Source: Agromyces cavernae (GTDB taxonomy: Bacteria; Actinomycetota; Actinomycetes; Actinomycetales; Microbacteriaceae). Taken from it: DNA of 64,000 nt. Location of the stretch: positions 1 through 64,000 of the forward strand of contig NZ_JAJNMP010000001.1 in the NCBI RefSeq assembly GCF_021044935.1. The letters are read 5' to 3'. Made by a program: the position numbers and the translations under genes. Under the pieces are notes generated by a model that saw only the letters and a list, made by a program, of their open reading frames with translations, was not told where the DNA came from and did not search any database. This document shows positions 7,539 to 15,311 of this stretch, in pieces (position 1 is the first letter of the stretch; each line of letters starts with the position of its first letter).

Positions 7539-8312
7539 ATGATCGTCGCTCAGACCGCCGCCCGACTCCGCCACCTGCACACCGCACCCGAGCTCCTCCA
7601 GGTGGTGAATGTGTGGGACGTCGTCAGCGCGACGGCCGTCGCCGGCCTCCCCGGCACCCGGGCGATCGCGACCGCGAGCCACTCGATCGCCGCGTCGTTC
7701 GGCTATGCAGACGGCGAGCACATCCCGGCCGATCTCATGCTCGACATGTGCGGTCGCATCGCGCGAGCCGTCGAGGTGCCCGTGACCGCGGACCTCGAGG
7801 CCGGCTACGGCGATGCGGGCGAGACGATCCGCCGTGCGATCGGCGAGGGCATCGCCGGCGCGAACCTCGAGGACCAGCTGAAGCCGCTCGCCGACTCGGT
7901 CGCCGCGGTCTCCGCCGCCGTCTCCGCCGCCGAGGGCGAGGGCGTGCCGTTCGCCCTCAATGCCCGCACCGACGCGTGGCTGCGCGGCAAGGAGCGGCCT
8001 CGCGAGGTCTGGGTCGCCGACGCCATCGAGCGCGGCCGGGCGTACCTCGATGCCGGCGCGACGTGCGTGTTCGTGCCGGGGAACTTCGGCGAGGACGTCG
8101 TCGCCGAACTCGTCGACGGCATCGGCGAGCGCCGGGTGAGCCTCATCGGGCTGCCTGACGTCCCTTCGCCGACTCGGCTCGAGGAGCTCGGAGTCGCACG
8201 TCTCTCGTACGGCCCGTACACTCAGCGGGTCGTGCTCGGCGCCCTGCAGGACCTCGCGAGCGACCTGCACGACGGGGGCGTGCTGCCCAGCGGCATCCGC
8301 GCGCTCAACTGA
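7539..8312 (+). CDS. Isocitrate lyase/PEP mutase family protein
   Basis: A 257-residue TIM-barrel protein of the isocitrate lyase/phosphoenolpyruvate mutase superfamily. Recognisable parts are NVWDVVSA near residue 24, the magnesium-site segment VTADLEAGYGD (about 84-94), GANLEDQ (about 107-113) and NARTDAW (about 145-151). These short actinobacterial members cleave or rearrange C-C or C-P bonds of 2-methylisocitrate-like or oxaloacetate-like substrates, but the KKCGH catalytic loop of true lyases is not seen, so the reaction is unknown. It follows the class V aminotransferase on the same strand with a 73-base gap. ATG at 7539 follows a TACGTT box by 6 bases. Confidence 0.8.
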   Translation: MIVAQTAARLRHLHTAPELLQVVNVWDVVSATAVAGLPGTRAIATASHSIAASFGYADGEHIPADLMLDMCGRIARAVEVPVTADLEAGYGDAGETIRRAIGEGIAGANLEDQLKPLADSVAAVSAAVSAAEGEGVPFALNARTDAWLRGKERPREVWVADAIERGRAYLDAGATCVFVPGNFGEDVVAELVDGIGERRVSLIGLPDVPSPTRLEELGVARLSYGPYTQRVVLGALQDLASDLHDGGVLPSGIRALN

Positions 8313-8485
8313 GCCCACCGTGAATCGGGGAAGTCCGCCGCACGGCGGGCAGCGAATCCCCCGAGCGGCGGATGACCCGGCCGCACCTGCGTCGTTAGGG
8401 TTGCCGTGAGGCGGCTCGACCGGTCGGGACGCGTGGGGGCGCGGCCCCGGCGGTCGGGTGCGTCCTCACGATGAGAGGAGCATGC

Positions 8486-9385
8486 ATGGCGGCTGGAATG
8501 CCCATCGAGATCACGGGGCTCAGCAAGCGATTCGGACCGGTGACCGCAGTGGACGATCTCAGTTTCACGGTCGCGCCCGGACGCGTGACCGGGTTCCTGG
8601 GCCCCAACGGGGCGGGCAAGACCACCACCTTGCGCGTGCTGCTCGGCCTCGAGCGCGCGACGGCCGGCACGGCGACGTTCGGGGGCACCCGGTATCGCGA
8701 TCTGGCCCGACCGCTCGAGACCGTCGGCGCCTCGCTCGACGCGAACTTCCACCCCGGGCGCAGCGCCAAGCAGCACTTGGCGGTCTACGCGACCGCCGCG
8801 GGCCTGTCGAAATCGCGCGTGCCCGCGGTGCTCGAAACCGTCGGGTTGTCGGAGTTCGCCGGCCGTCGTGTGGGCGGGTTCTCGCTCGGCATGCGCCAGC
8901 GCCTCTCGCTCGCGTACACGCTGCTCGGCGACCCGGGCGTGCTCGTGCTCGACGAGCCGGTCAACGGGCTCGACCCCGAGGGCATCAGGTGGATCCGCGG
9001 CTTCCTGCAGAGCCTCGCCCACGAGGGCCGCACTGTGCTCGTGAGCTCGCACTTGCTGAGCGAGGTGCAGCAGAGCGTCGACGACATCGTGATCATCTCG
9101 CGCGGACGGCTCGTGAAGAGCGGACCGCTGTCGGGCCTCGAGCTCGAGGCCGCGCCGCGCACCGTCGTCGACTCCCCCGACCGGCTGCGGCTCGCGGGGG
9201 CGCTCGACCAGGCTGGCCTCGAGTACACCGAGGACGGCGAGGGGTTCGTCGTCGACGAACCCGACCCGGGGCGCGTCGGCCACGCCGCGTTCGTCGCCGG
9301 GGTCGAGCTCAGCTCCCTGCACCGCCTGACGTCGGGACTCGAGGACTCGTTCCTCTCGCTCGTGAGCGGGGGTGAGCAGGCATGA
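8486..9385 (+). CDS. ABC exporter ATP-binding protein
   Basis: A 299-residue ATPase of an ABC-2-type exporter. Walker A is GPNGAGKT (39-46), the signature is FSLGMRQRLS (about 137), Walker B is GVLVLDEPVNGLDPEG and the switch histidine follows in LVSSHLLSE. A C-terminal domain of about 80 residues follows the nucleotide-binding domain, common in bacitracin- or lantibiotic-type exporters. ATG at 8486 is preferred over the ATG at 8471 because GAGGAG lies 5 bases before it and the protein then starts normally. The stop overlaps the permease start by four bases. The substrate is unknown. Confidence 0.9.
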   Translation: MAAGMPIEITGLSKRFGPVTAVDDLSFTVAPGRVTGFLGPNGAGKTTTLRVLLGLERATAGTATFGGTRYRDLARPLETVGASLDANFHPGRSAKQHLAVYATAAGLSKSRVPAVLETVGLSEFAGRRVGGFSLGMRQRLSLAYTLLGDPGVLVLDEPVNGLDPEGIRWIRGFLQSLAHEGRTVLVSSHLLSEVQQSVDDIVIISRGRLVKSGPLSGLELEAAPRTVVDSPDRLRLAGALDQAGLEYTEDGEGFVVDEPDPGRVGHAAFVAGVELSSLHRLTSGLEDSFLSLVSGGEQA

Positions 9386-10212
9386 GGGCGGTGCGTGCAC
9401 TCGGCTCCGAGTTCCAGAAGGTCTTCACGACCCGCATGTGGTGGCTCATCGCAATCCTCCTCGTGGCCTACGTCGCATTCCTCGCGGGCGGCTTCGGCGC
9501 CTTCCTCGGCTGGACGATCGAGAACCCCGATGCGGCCCAGACCAGCGGCAACAACACCCAGCTGCCGCCGGGCATGCAGCTCGCACCACTGCTCTACAGC
9601 TTCGCGTCATCGGTGGGCTACGTGTTCCCCGTGCTGCTCGGGGCGCTCGCGGTGACCGGCGAGTTCCGGCACAAGACGCTCACGCCGACCTTCCTGGCCG
9701 AGCCGCGCCGAACCACCGTGCTCTCGGCGAAGTTCGGGTCGCAGCTCGTCGTGGGCGCCGGGCTCGGCGTGGTCGCGTTCGCCACCTCGGTGGGCACGGG
9801 CGCCGCCGCGCTGGCGGCGTTCGGACTCGACACCGAGCTCGACACGAGCGACACGTGGGCGCTCATCGGCCGCGGCGTGCTGGCGATGGCGCTCTGGGGC
9901 GCGATCGGCGTCGGCCTCGGCGCGCTCGTACCGAACCAGGTCGCCGCGATCGTCATCGTGATCGCGTTCACCCAGTTCATCGAGCCGATCCTGCGCCTCG
10001 CGGCGTCGCTCAACGAGGTCACCGCGCAGATCGGGCAGTTCCTGCCCGGGGCGGCGAGCGATGCCCTCGTCGGGGCATCCTTCTACAACATCGCCGCGGT
10101 CGGATCGCCGGAGGCGCTGGAATGGTGGCAAGGCGGGCTCGCGCTGCTGACCATCGGCGTCGTGGCGACGGTCATCGGCGGCGCCACGACCTGGCGGCGG
10201 GACGTGTCGTAG
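9382..10212 (+). CDS. ABC exporter permease
   Basis: A 276-residue ABC-2 permease with about six membrane helices (first around 19-40; others near 70-95, 115-140, 160-185, 190-210 and 250-268). The N-terminus (SEFQKVFTTRMWW) and the GEFRHKTLTPTFLAEPRR segment between helices 2 and 3 are typical of ABC-2 exporter permeases. The start overlaps the ATPase stop by four bases (ATGA), so both are made together and probably assemble as a 2:2 exporter. The next gene begins three bases after its stop. Substrate unknown. Confidence 0.88.
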   Translation: MRAVRALGSEFQKVFTTRMWWLIAILLVAYVAFLAGGFGAFLGWTIENPDAAQTSGNNTQLPPGMQLAPLLYSFASSVGYVFPVLLGALAVTGEFRHKTLTPTFLAEPRRTTVLSAKFGSQLVVGAGLGVVAFATSVGTGAAALAAFGLDTELDTSDTWALIGRGVLAMALWGAIGVGLGALVPNQVAAIVIVIAFTQFIEPILRLAASLNEVTAQIGQFLPGAASDALVGASFYNIAAVGSPEALEWWQGGLALLTIGVVATVIGGATTWRRDVS

Positions 10213-10214
10213 CG

Positions 10215-11396
10215 GTGGATGTCGCGACGCTGCGCGAGCTGCGCCTGCGGGTGCAGGGGCTGCGCGCGCCGTTCGACCTGTCGGCACCCGAGGTGGTTCG
10301 GAGGTTCGTCGCCGTGCAGGCGCAGGAGTTCGTGCCCGCACAATGGGGACTCGCCGCGCGCGTGCCGCGCGAGCAGCGCCCCGACGTGGCATCCGTCGCC
10401 GCGGCGATCGACGACGGCGAGATCCTGCGCACGCACGTGCTGCGCCCGACCTGGCACTTCCTGCATCGCGACGACGCGCGTTGGGTGCTCGACCTGTCGG
10501 CCGAGCGGGTGCACCGGGCGAACGCGACGTACTACCGGCGCACCGGCCTCGAAGGAGCGGATGTCGCGCGCGCGATGGATCTCGTCGCCGCCGCGCTCGA
10601 CGGCGGGCACCGCACACGGGCCGAGATCATCGCTGCGCTCGAGGCCGACGGCATGCCGAAGGCCGGGCTCGGCTTCACCTACGTCATGATGCACGCCGAG
10701 CTCGAACGCGTCGCGATCAGCGGAGCCAACGTCGGCAGGCAGCGCACCTACGCGGCCTTCGACGAACGTGTGCCCGCGGCGGCGCCGAAGCCGCGCGACG
10801 AAGCCCTCGCCGAACTCGCGGCGCGGTTCATCGCGTCGCGGGGGCCGGTGACCGATCGGGACTTCGCGTCCTGGTCGGGGTTCACGCTCGGCGACACCCG
10901 GCAGGCGTTCGCCGATGCCGCCGACCGGGCGGGCGCACACGGCGGGCGCATCGAGCAGGTCGACGTCGACGGGGTGACGCACCTGCTCGATGCCGAGGCC
11001 GTGGCCGCGGCATCCGCTCGCTCCGACGGCGCGCGCGACGCCGGCCACCGTGACGACGGCGACGGCGACCACGGCATCGTCGACCTGCTGCAGGCGTATG
11101 ACGAGTACATCATGGGGTACGCCGCCCCGCGGGCCTACCTCCTGCCCGACGGCATCGACGCGCTGCACGCGGAGTTCCCGCTGCACGCGCTCATGATCGA
11201 CGGCGTCATGTGCGGACGCTGGGCTCCCGTCGCCGACACCAAGCGCGTGCGGGTCCGGCTCGTGCCGTGGCGCGGATTCACGGCACGAGAGGAACGCGGG
11301 CTCGAGGCATCCGTCGCCGATCTCGAGGCGTTCTTCGGCCTGCCCGCCGCGATCGAGCGCGAGGCCGTCACGTCGGTCGAGCGCCGGATCGAGTAG
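10215..11396 (+). CDS. Winged-helix DNA-binding domain protein (HTH_42/AlkZ-like)
   Basis: A 393-residue protein of the winged-helix HTH_42 family that includes the DNA glycosylase AlkZ/YcaQ, which unhooks interstrand crosslinks. Family landmarks are VAVQAQEFVPAQWGLAAR near residue 35, LRTHVLRPTWHFLH near 75, and LLQAYDEYIMGY near 295. The AlkZ catalytic motif QxQ/QxD may be represented by QAQEF, so a DNA-repair function is possible but unproven. The GTG start at 10215 is three bases after the permease stop. The last codons (RIE, stop TAG) are part of a dispersed repeat at 11387-11420. It converges with iclR. Confidence 0.8.
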   Translation: MDVATLRELRLRVQGLRAPFDLSAPEVVRRFVAVQAQEFVPAQWGLAARVPREQRPDVASVAAAIDDGEILRTHVLRPTWHFLHRDDARWVLDLSAERVHRANATYYRRTGLEGADVARAMDLVAAALDGGHRTRAEIIAALEADGMPKAGLGFTYVMMHAELERVAISGANVGRQRTYAAFDERVPAAAPKPRDEALAELAARFIASRGPVTDRDFASWSGFTLGDTRQAFADAADRAGAHGGRIEQVDVDGVTHLLDAEAVAAASARSDGARDAGHRDDGDGDHGIVDLLQAYDEYIMGYAAPRAYLLPDGIDALHAEFPLHALMIDGVMCGRWAPVADTKRVRVRLVPWRGFTAREERGLEASVADLEAFFGLPAAIEREAVTSVERRIE

Positions 11397-11420
11397 GCGC
11401 GCCAGCGCCGTATCGAGATC
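11387..11420. repeat. Dispersed GGTCGAGTAG-type palindromic repeat at a 3' end
   Basis: An imperfect palindrome beginning GGATCGAGTAG and ending TATCGAGATC, with a second eroded piece up to about 11453. It supplies the TAG stop of the winged-helix gene and lies between convergent genes, where it could act as a bidirectional transcript end. Related copies are at 15264-15311 and 31049-31125. Confidence 0.6.
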
Positions 11421-11463
11421 TAGCGCCCGACGAAGAAGGACGCGTATCGAGGCCCGGCCGCGA

Positions 11464-12243
11464 TCAGCCGCCGAGCGCGCCGCGGATGGTCGCCGCGGAG
11501 CGCTGCAGCCGGCCTGCGATCTCGGCGTGATCGTCGCGGGGCCCGATGTACACGACCGCGATCGCGGCGGGGCGCCGGCCCCGCAGACTGAGCGGCACCG
11601 CGACGGATTGCACGCTCGGAATCACCTCATCGTGACTCGTCGCGTACCCGCGGACCAGCACCTCGGCCACGTCGGCCCGGAGACCGTCGGAGACGTCCTC
11701 GGGCCACTCCGCCTCGGGCAGCATCGAGAGGATCACCTTGCCGGGCGCACCGACCGTCACGGCGTGCCGCGAGCCGGGGCGCTGCACCATCGACGCGACG
11801 GCGTGGCGCGGTTCGACGCTCGCGAGCGTGATGCACTCCGCCTGGTCGAGCACGACGACGAAGCTCGTGATGCCGAGTTCGTTCGCGATGTCGGTCAGCT
11901 CGGGGAGCGCCTCGGCCTGCAGGTCGCGCGAAACGCCCGAGGCGAGCGCCGCCATGCGTGCGCCGAGCGTGATTCGGCTCGCCGAGTCGCGCACGACGAG
12001 ACCGTGATCCTCGAGCGTGCGCACGAGGCGGTAGGCGATCGACCGGTGCACGCCGAGCGACTGCGCGACCTCGTCGGTCGTGAGCGGCGCGGGAGCGTCG
12101 GCGAGGAGCTCGAGGATGCGGATGCCGCGACTCAGGGTCTGCGACGCGGGAGCAGCGGTTGTCGGCGCGGTCTTGGGCGGCGCCGACGGAGAGGTCGAGG
12201 TCGCGGTCGAGGTCGCGGTCGCGGGTCGAGTAGTGGAGACCAA
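11464..12243 (-). CDS. IclR-family transcriptional regulator
   Basis: A 259-residue IclR regulator: winged helix around residues 35-90 (SRGIRILELLADAP, then VHRSIAYRLVRTLEDHGLV) and a C-terminal effector-binding domain. The first 35 residues are a low-complexity Thr/Ala/Ser/Pro tail encoded by a degenerate 12-base repeat. The start is TTG at 12243, supported by GGGAGGG 5 bases upstream. The gene diverges from the FAD monooxygenase at 12394, and two inverted repeats lie in the gap, so it most likely controls that gene in response to an aromatic or related substrate. Regulators of this family commonly govern aromatic catabolism. The ligand is unknown. Confidence 0.9.
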   Translation of the reverse strand: MVSTTRPATATSTATSTSPSAPPKTAPTTAAPASQTLSRGIRILELLADAPAPLTTDEVAQSLGVHRSIAYRLVRTLEDHGLVVRDSASRITLGARMAALASGVSRDLQAEALPELTDIANELGITSFVVVLDQAECITLASVEPRHAVASMVQRPGSRHAVTVGAPGKVILSMLPEAEWPEDVSDGLRADVAEVLVRGYATSHDEVIPSVQSVAVPLSLRGRRPAAIAVVYIGPRDDHAEIAGRLQRSAATIRGALGG

Positions 12244-12308
12244 CGTCGCCCTCCCATGATCGTCACCGTGCGTTGCACTGTCCGAGGTGATGCATTACGA
12301 TTTCATCA

Positions 12309-12321
12309 CTCCATAATGGAG
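12309..12321. promoter_or_regulatory. Inverted repeat between iclR and monooxygenase (site 1)
   Basis: CTCCAT, one base, then ATGGAG: a 13-base near-perfect palindrome in the divergent intergenic region, the most AT-rich part nearby. Candidate IclR site. Confidence 0.5.
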
Positions 12322-12327
12322 ATCAGA

Positions 12328-12342
12328 GTTCTAATATAGAAC
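12328..12342. promoter_or_regulatory. Inverted repeat between iclR and monooxygenase (site 2)
   Basis: GTTCTA, three bases, then TAGAAC: a 15-base dyad about 50 bases before the monooxygenase ATG. IclR proteins bind dyads of this size; candidate operator and promoter region. Confidence 0.55.
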
Positions 12343-12393
12343 CCCAGCGACCACAGCACAAGACCTCGACATCGCAGTCCGAGGAAGGGATCG

Positions 12394-14346
12394 ATGACGA
12401 TGCAGTTCCACCACCACGGCTACGTGTCCGGAGACCCTCGAGTGCTCCCGGCGGAGGGCCTCGGTCTCGATCGTCCGGCCGACCTCCCCGACGAGATCGA
12501 CGTGCTCATCGTCGGCTCGGGGCCTGCGGGCATGCTCCTCGCGGCGCAGCTGTCGCAGTACCCTTCGGTCTCGACGCGCATCGTCGAGCGGCGGCCCGGC
12601 CGGCTCGCCATCGGCCAGGCCGACGGCATCCAGGCGCGCAGCGTCGAGACGTTCCAGGCCTTCGGCTTCGCCGAGCGCATCGTGGCCGAGGCGTTCCAGC
12701 TGCGCGCGATGCACTTCTGGGCCCCCGATGCAGACGACCCCTCGAAGATCGTCCGCACCTCGCGCGCCGAAGACGACCCGCACCACGTGAGCGAGTTCCC
12801 GCACATGATCGTGAACCAGGCCCGTGTGCTCGACTACTTCGCCGAGGCCGCCGCGAACGGCCCCGCTCGCATCACGCCCGACTACGGCTGGCAGTTCGTC
12901 ACCCTCGAGGTCGATGACGAGGGCGAGTTCCCGGTGCGCGTGACGCTGAAGCGCAGCGCCGGCGACGACGAGGGCGAAGAGCGCGTCGTGCGCGCGAAGT
13001 ACGTCGTCGGCTGCGACGGCGCCCGCAGCGCCGTGCGCGAGTCGATCGGCTGCAAGCACGTCGGCGGCATCTCGGCCCACGCGTGGGGCGTCATGGACGT
13101 GCTCGCCGTCACCGACTTCCCCGACATCCGCACCAAGTGCGCGATCCAGTCGCACGAAGACGGCAGCATCCTCCTCATCCCCCGCGAGGGCGGCTACCTC
13201 TTCCGCATGTACGTCGACCTCGGCGAAGTGCCCGCAGACGACCACGGCAAGATCCGCCAGACCCCGCTCGACGACGTCATCGCGCAGGCGAACCGCATCC
13301 TCAGCCCCTACACGCTCGACGTCCGCAACGTCGCATGGCACAGCGTCTACGAGGTCGGGCACCGCGTCACCGACCGGTTCGACGACGTTCCGGTCGAGCT
13401 CATCGGGCAGCGCGACCCGCGCGTGTTCATCGCCGGCGACGCGTGCCACACGCACAGCGCCAAGGCCGGCCAGGGCATGAACGTGTCGATGCAAGACGGC
13501 TTCAACCTCGGCTGGAAGCTCGGCCAGGTGCTCGAGGGCCGCAGCCCCGCATCCCTGCTCGCCACGTACTCCGGCGAGCGGCAGGTCATCGCGCAGAACC
13601 TCATCGACTTCGATCGCGAGTGGTCGACGCTGATGGCCAAGAAGCCCGAGGAGTTCGACAGCCCAACGGCACTCGCCGAGTTCTACACGGCCACCGCCGA
13701 GTTCCCGGCGGGGTTCATGACCCAGTACACCCCGTCGACCATCACGGGCGAGGCGACGCATCAGGAGCTCGCGGCCGGCTTCCCGATCGGCAAGCGTTTC
13801 AGGTCGGCCGGCGTCACCCGCGTCGCCGATGCGGTCGAGATGCACCTCGGTCACCACCATCGAGCCGACGGACGCTGGCGCATCTACGCCTTCGCCGACA
13901 CCCCGGCCGCAGGCGAGCCGTCGGCCCTCACCGACTGGGCGGAGTGGCTCACGACGTCGGCGGACTCCCCCGTCGCACGGTTCACGCCGGCGGGTGCCGA
14001 CGTCGACCGCGTCTTCGACGTCAAGGTCGTGTATCAGCAGCCCTACGAAGGCGTCGACCTCGGGCTCGTGCCAGACATCTTCCTCCCGCGCGTCGGCCCG
14101 TTCGAGCTCATCGACTACGAGAAGGTCTACGCCATCGACCCGAAGACCGACGACTTCTTCGAGGCGCGCGGCATCGACCGCGGCGGCTGCATCGTCGTCG
14201 TCCGGCCCGACCAGTACGTCGCCCACGTGCTGCCGCTCACGGCGAGGGAGGAGCTCACCGAGTTCTTCGCGGGCAACATGCTGTCGCAGCATCCCGAGTC
14301 CGCCGCCGCGTCGCACACAGCCGACGCCTTGGCGCCCTCCGTCTAG
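12394..14346 (+). CDS. FAD-dependent aromatic monooxygenase (phenol 2-/3-hydroxybenzoate 4-monooxygenase type)
   Basis: A 650-residue flavoprotein hydroxylase that would add one oxygen from O2 to a phenolic ring using NAD(P)H. The FAD dinucleotide motif is GSGPAG (41-46), the second FAD motif is VVGCDGARSAVRESIG (about 203-218), and FIAGDACHTHSAKAGQGMN (about 345-363) is the third. A C-terminal thioredoxin-like domain (about 450-640) matches phenol hydroxylase and MobA-type enzymes in length. It starts at an ATG preceded by AGGAAGGGA. It diverges from an IclR regulator. No ring-cleavage gene is adjacent, so the pathway must continue elsewhere. Class is secure; the substrate is not. Confidence 0.88.
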   Translation: MTMQFHHHGYVSGDPRVLPAEGLGLDRPADLPDEIDVLIVGSGPAGMLLAAQLSQYPSVSTRIVERRPGRLAIGQADGIQARSVETFQAFGFAERIVAEAFQLRAMHFWAPDADDPSKIVRTSRAEDDPHHVSEFPHMIVNQARVLDYFAEAAANGPARITPDYGWQFVTLEVDDEGEFPVRVTLKRSAGDDEGEERVVRAKYVVGCDGARSAVRESIGCKHVGGISAHAWGVMDVLAVTDFPDIRTKCAIQSHEDGSILLIPREGGYLFRMYVDLGEVPADDHGKIRQTPLDDVIAQANRILSPYTLDVRNVAWHSVYEVGHRVTDRFDDVPVELIGQRDPRVFIAGDACHTHSAKAGQGMNVSMQDGFNLGWKLGQVLEGRSPASLLATYSGERQVIAQNLIDFDREWSTLMAKKPEEFDSPTALAEFYTATAEFPAGFMTQYTPSTITGEATHQELAAGFPIGKRFRSAGVTRVADAVEMHLGHHHRADGRWRIYAFADTPAAGEPSALTDWAEWLTTSADSPVARFTPAGADVDRVFDVKVVYQQPYEGVDLGLVPDIFLPRVGPFELIDYEKVYAIDPKTDDFFEARGIDRGGCIVVVRPDQYVAHVLPLTAREELTEFFAGNMLSQHPESAAASHTADALAPSV

Positions 14347-14400
14347 CCGGCAACGTCGCGCGCGCCCGTCCTCGCGACGCGCGCGACTGTTGCCGACCGG

Positions 14401-14406
14401 TACGAT
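14401..14406 (+). promoter_or_regulatory. -10 box (TACGAT), leaderless
   Basis: TACGAT ends 6 bases before the ATG at 14413. Confidence 0.45.
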
Positions 14407-14412
14407 CGCGGC

Positions 14413-14796
14413 ATGGCCGTGATCGCGAGTATCGTCGTCGCCCTCGCCGCGCTCCTGCACGGCTACATCTTCCTCATGGAGAGCGTCTGGTGGACCCGCC
14501 CGGCGACGTGGAAGCGCTTCGGCGTCGCCGACCAGGCCGCCGCCGACACGACCCGGCCGATGGCGTACAACCAGGGGTTCTACAACCTGTTCCTCGGCAT
14601 CGGTGCGGCGCTCGGGCTCGTGCTGTACTGGTCGGGCGCGATCGACGCGGGCAAGGCGCTCGTGCTCTTCACGACCGCGTGCATGGTGCTCGCCGCCCTC
14701 GTGCTCACGACGACGGGGCGGGGATACGTGCGCGCGGCGCTCATCCAGGGCACGCTGCCGCTGATCGGGTTCGTGCTCTTCGCGATGACCGCCTGA
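14413..14796 (+). CDS. DUF1304 membrane protein
   Basis: A 127-residue membrane protein with four helices. The signature of DUF1304 is present: HGYIFLMESVWW after the first helix, then MAYNQGFYNLFLGIGA. Function is unknown across the family. It follows the FAD monooxygenase by 66 bases but has its own TACGAT box 6 bases before the ATG, so co-regulation is uncertain. It converges with the gene at 14807-15190, leaving only 10 bases between stops. Confidence 0.85.
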   Translation: MAVIASIVVALAALLHGYIFLMESVWWTRPATWKRFGVADQAAADTTRPMAYNQGFYNLFLGIGAALGLVLYWSGAIDAGKALVLFTTACMVLAALVLTTTGRGYVRAALIQGTLPLIGFVLFAMTA

Positions 14797-14806
14797 CCGA
14801 CGGCGC

Positions 14807-15190
14807 TCAGTCGGGAGGGGTCTGCGCGTCGGTGTCGGGCTCGACCGAGAGCTTCAGTCGGTTGATGAGCTTGGCCGCGTGATTGGTGCTCAGGATGATG
14901 CGCGTGAACTCGCCGTCGGCGAGCTCGAGCACGACCGCCTGCCGCTTGCCCTTGACGATGACGAAGTCGCTGCCGCCGTGGTACTTCCACATGCCGACGG
15001 CGACGACGAGCGGCACCTCGGTGCCGCGCCGGCGGATGCCGCGGATCCAGATCCACGGGTCGTCGGTGATGGTCGCCGAGCGGATGTCGTCGCGCTGCAC
15101 CACGAGATCGTCGCCGCGCAGCGCGAGCGCCTTCTCGGCCGGGGTGAGGTGAACCTCGATCCGGTCGTTGTGCACGCGAAGCTGGGCCAT
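14807..15190 (-). CDS. Conserved protein of unknown function (PH-like)
   Basis: A 127-residue soluble protein rich in beta strands: short strands run from VHNDRIEVHLTPAEKALALR through IRSATITDDPWIWIRGIRR to FVIVKGKRQAVVLEL and FTRIILSTNHAAKLINRL. The pattern of seven strands and a final helix suggests a PH-like or SHOCT-associated barrel, but I do not recognise a named family. ATG at 15190 is chosen because the protein then begins with a strand; ATG at 15199 is a weak alternative. It faces DUF1304 and is separated from hemL by a palindromic repeat. Confidence 0.6.
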   Translation of the reverse strand: MAQLRVHNDRIEVHLTPAEKALALRGDDLVVQRDDIRSATITDDPWIWIRGIRRRGTEVPLVVAVGMWKYHGGSDFVIVKGKRQAVVLELADGEFTRIILSTNHAAKLINRLKLSVEPDTDAQTPPD

Positions 15191-15263
15191 ACGTTCCATC
15201 CTGCCTGAGGTGGCCGCGGCGCGCCGTGTCGCCACCCCACAAAGGCGTAACGATCCGTTCGTC

Positions 15264-15311
15264 GGTCGAGTAGCGCCCGACGAAGGAGGACGCTGCGCTC
15301 GCTACTCGACC
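15264..15311. repeat. Dispersed palindromic repeat at hemL 3' end
   Basis: Perfect 12-base arms GGTCGAGTAGCG (15264-15275) and its complement (15300-15311) flank a 24-base loop. The element provides the last codons and the TAG stop of hemL and could fold in its transcript as a terminator or stabiliser. It belongs to the family seen at 11387, 16628 and 30332-31493. Confidence 0.75.

Noticed and set aside
7539-8312. True isocitrate lyase or methylisocitrate lyase
   Set aside because: The protein is short and lacks the KKCGH catalytic loop, so only the superfamily is claimed.
12331-14460. Very long open frame antisense to the FAD monooxygenase, and similar long antisense frames over many genes
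   Set aside because: Such frames arise because GC3-rich codons remove stops on the other strand; the sense strand carries clear family motifs.
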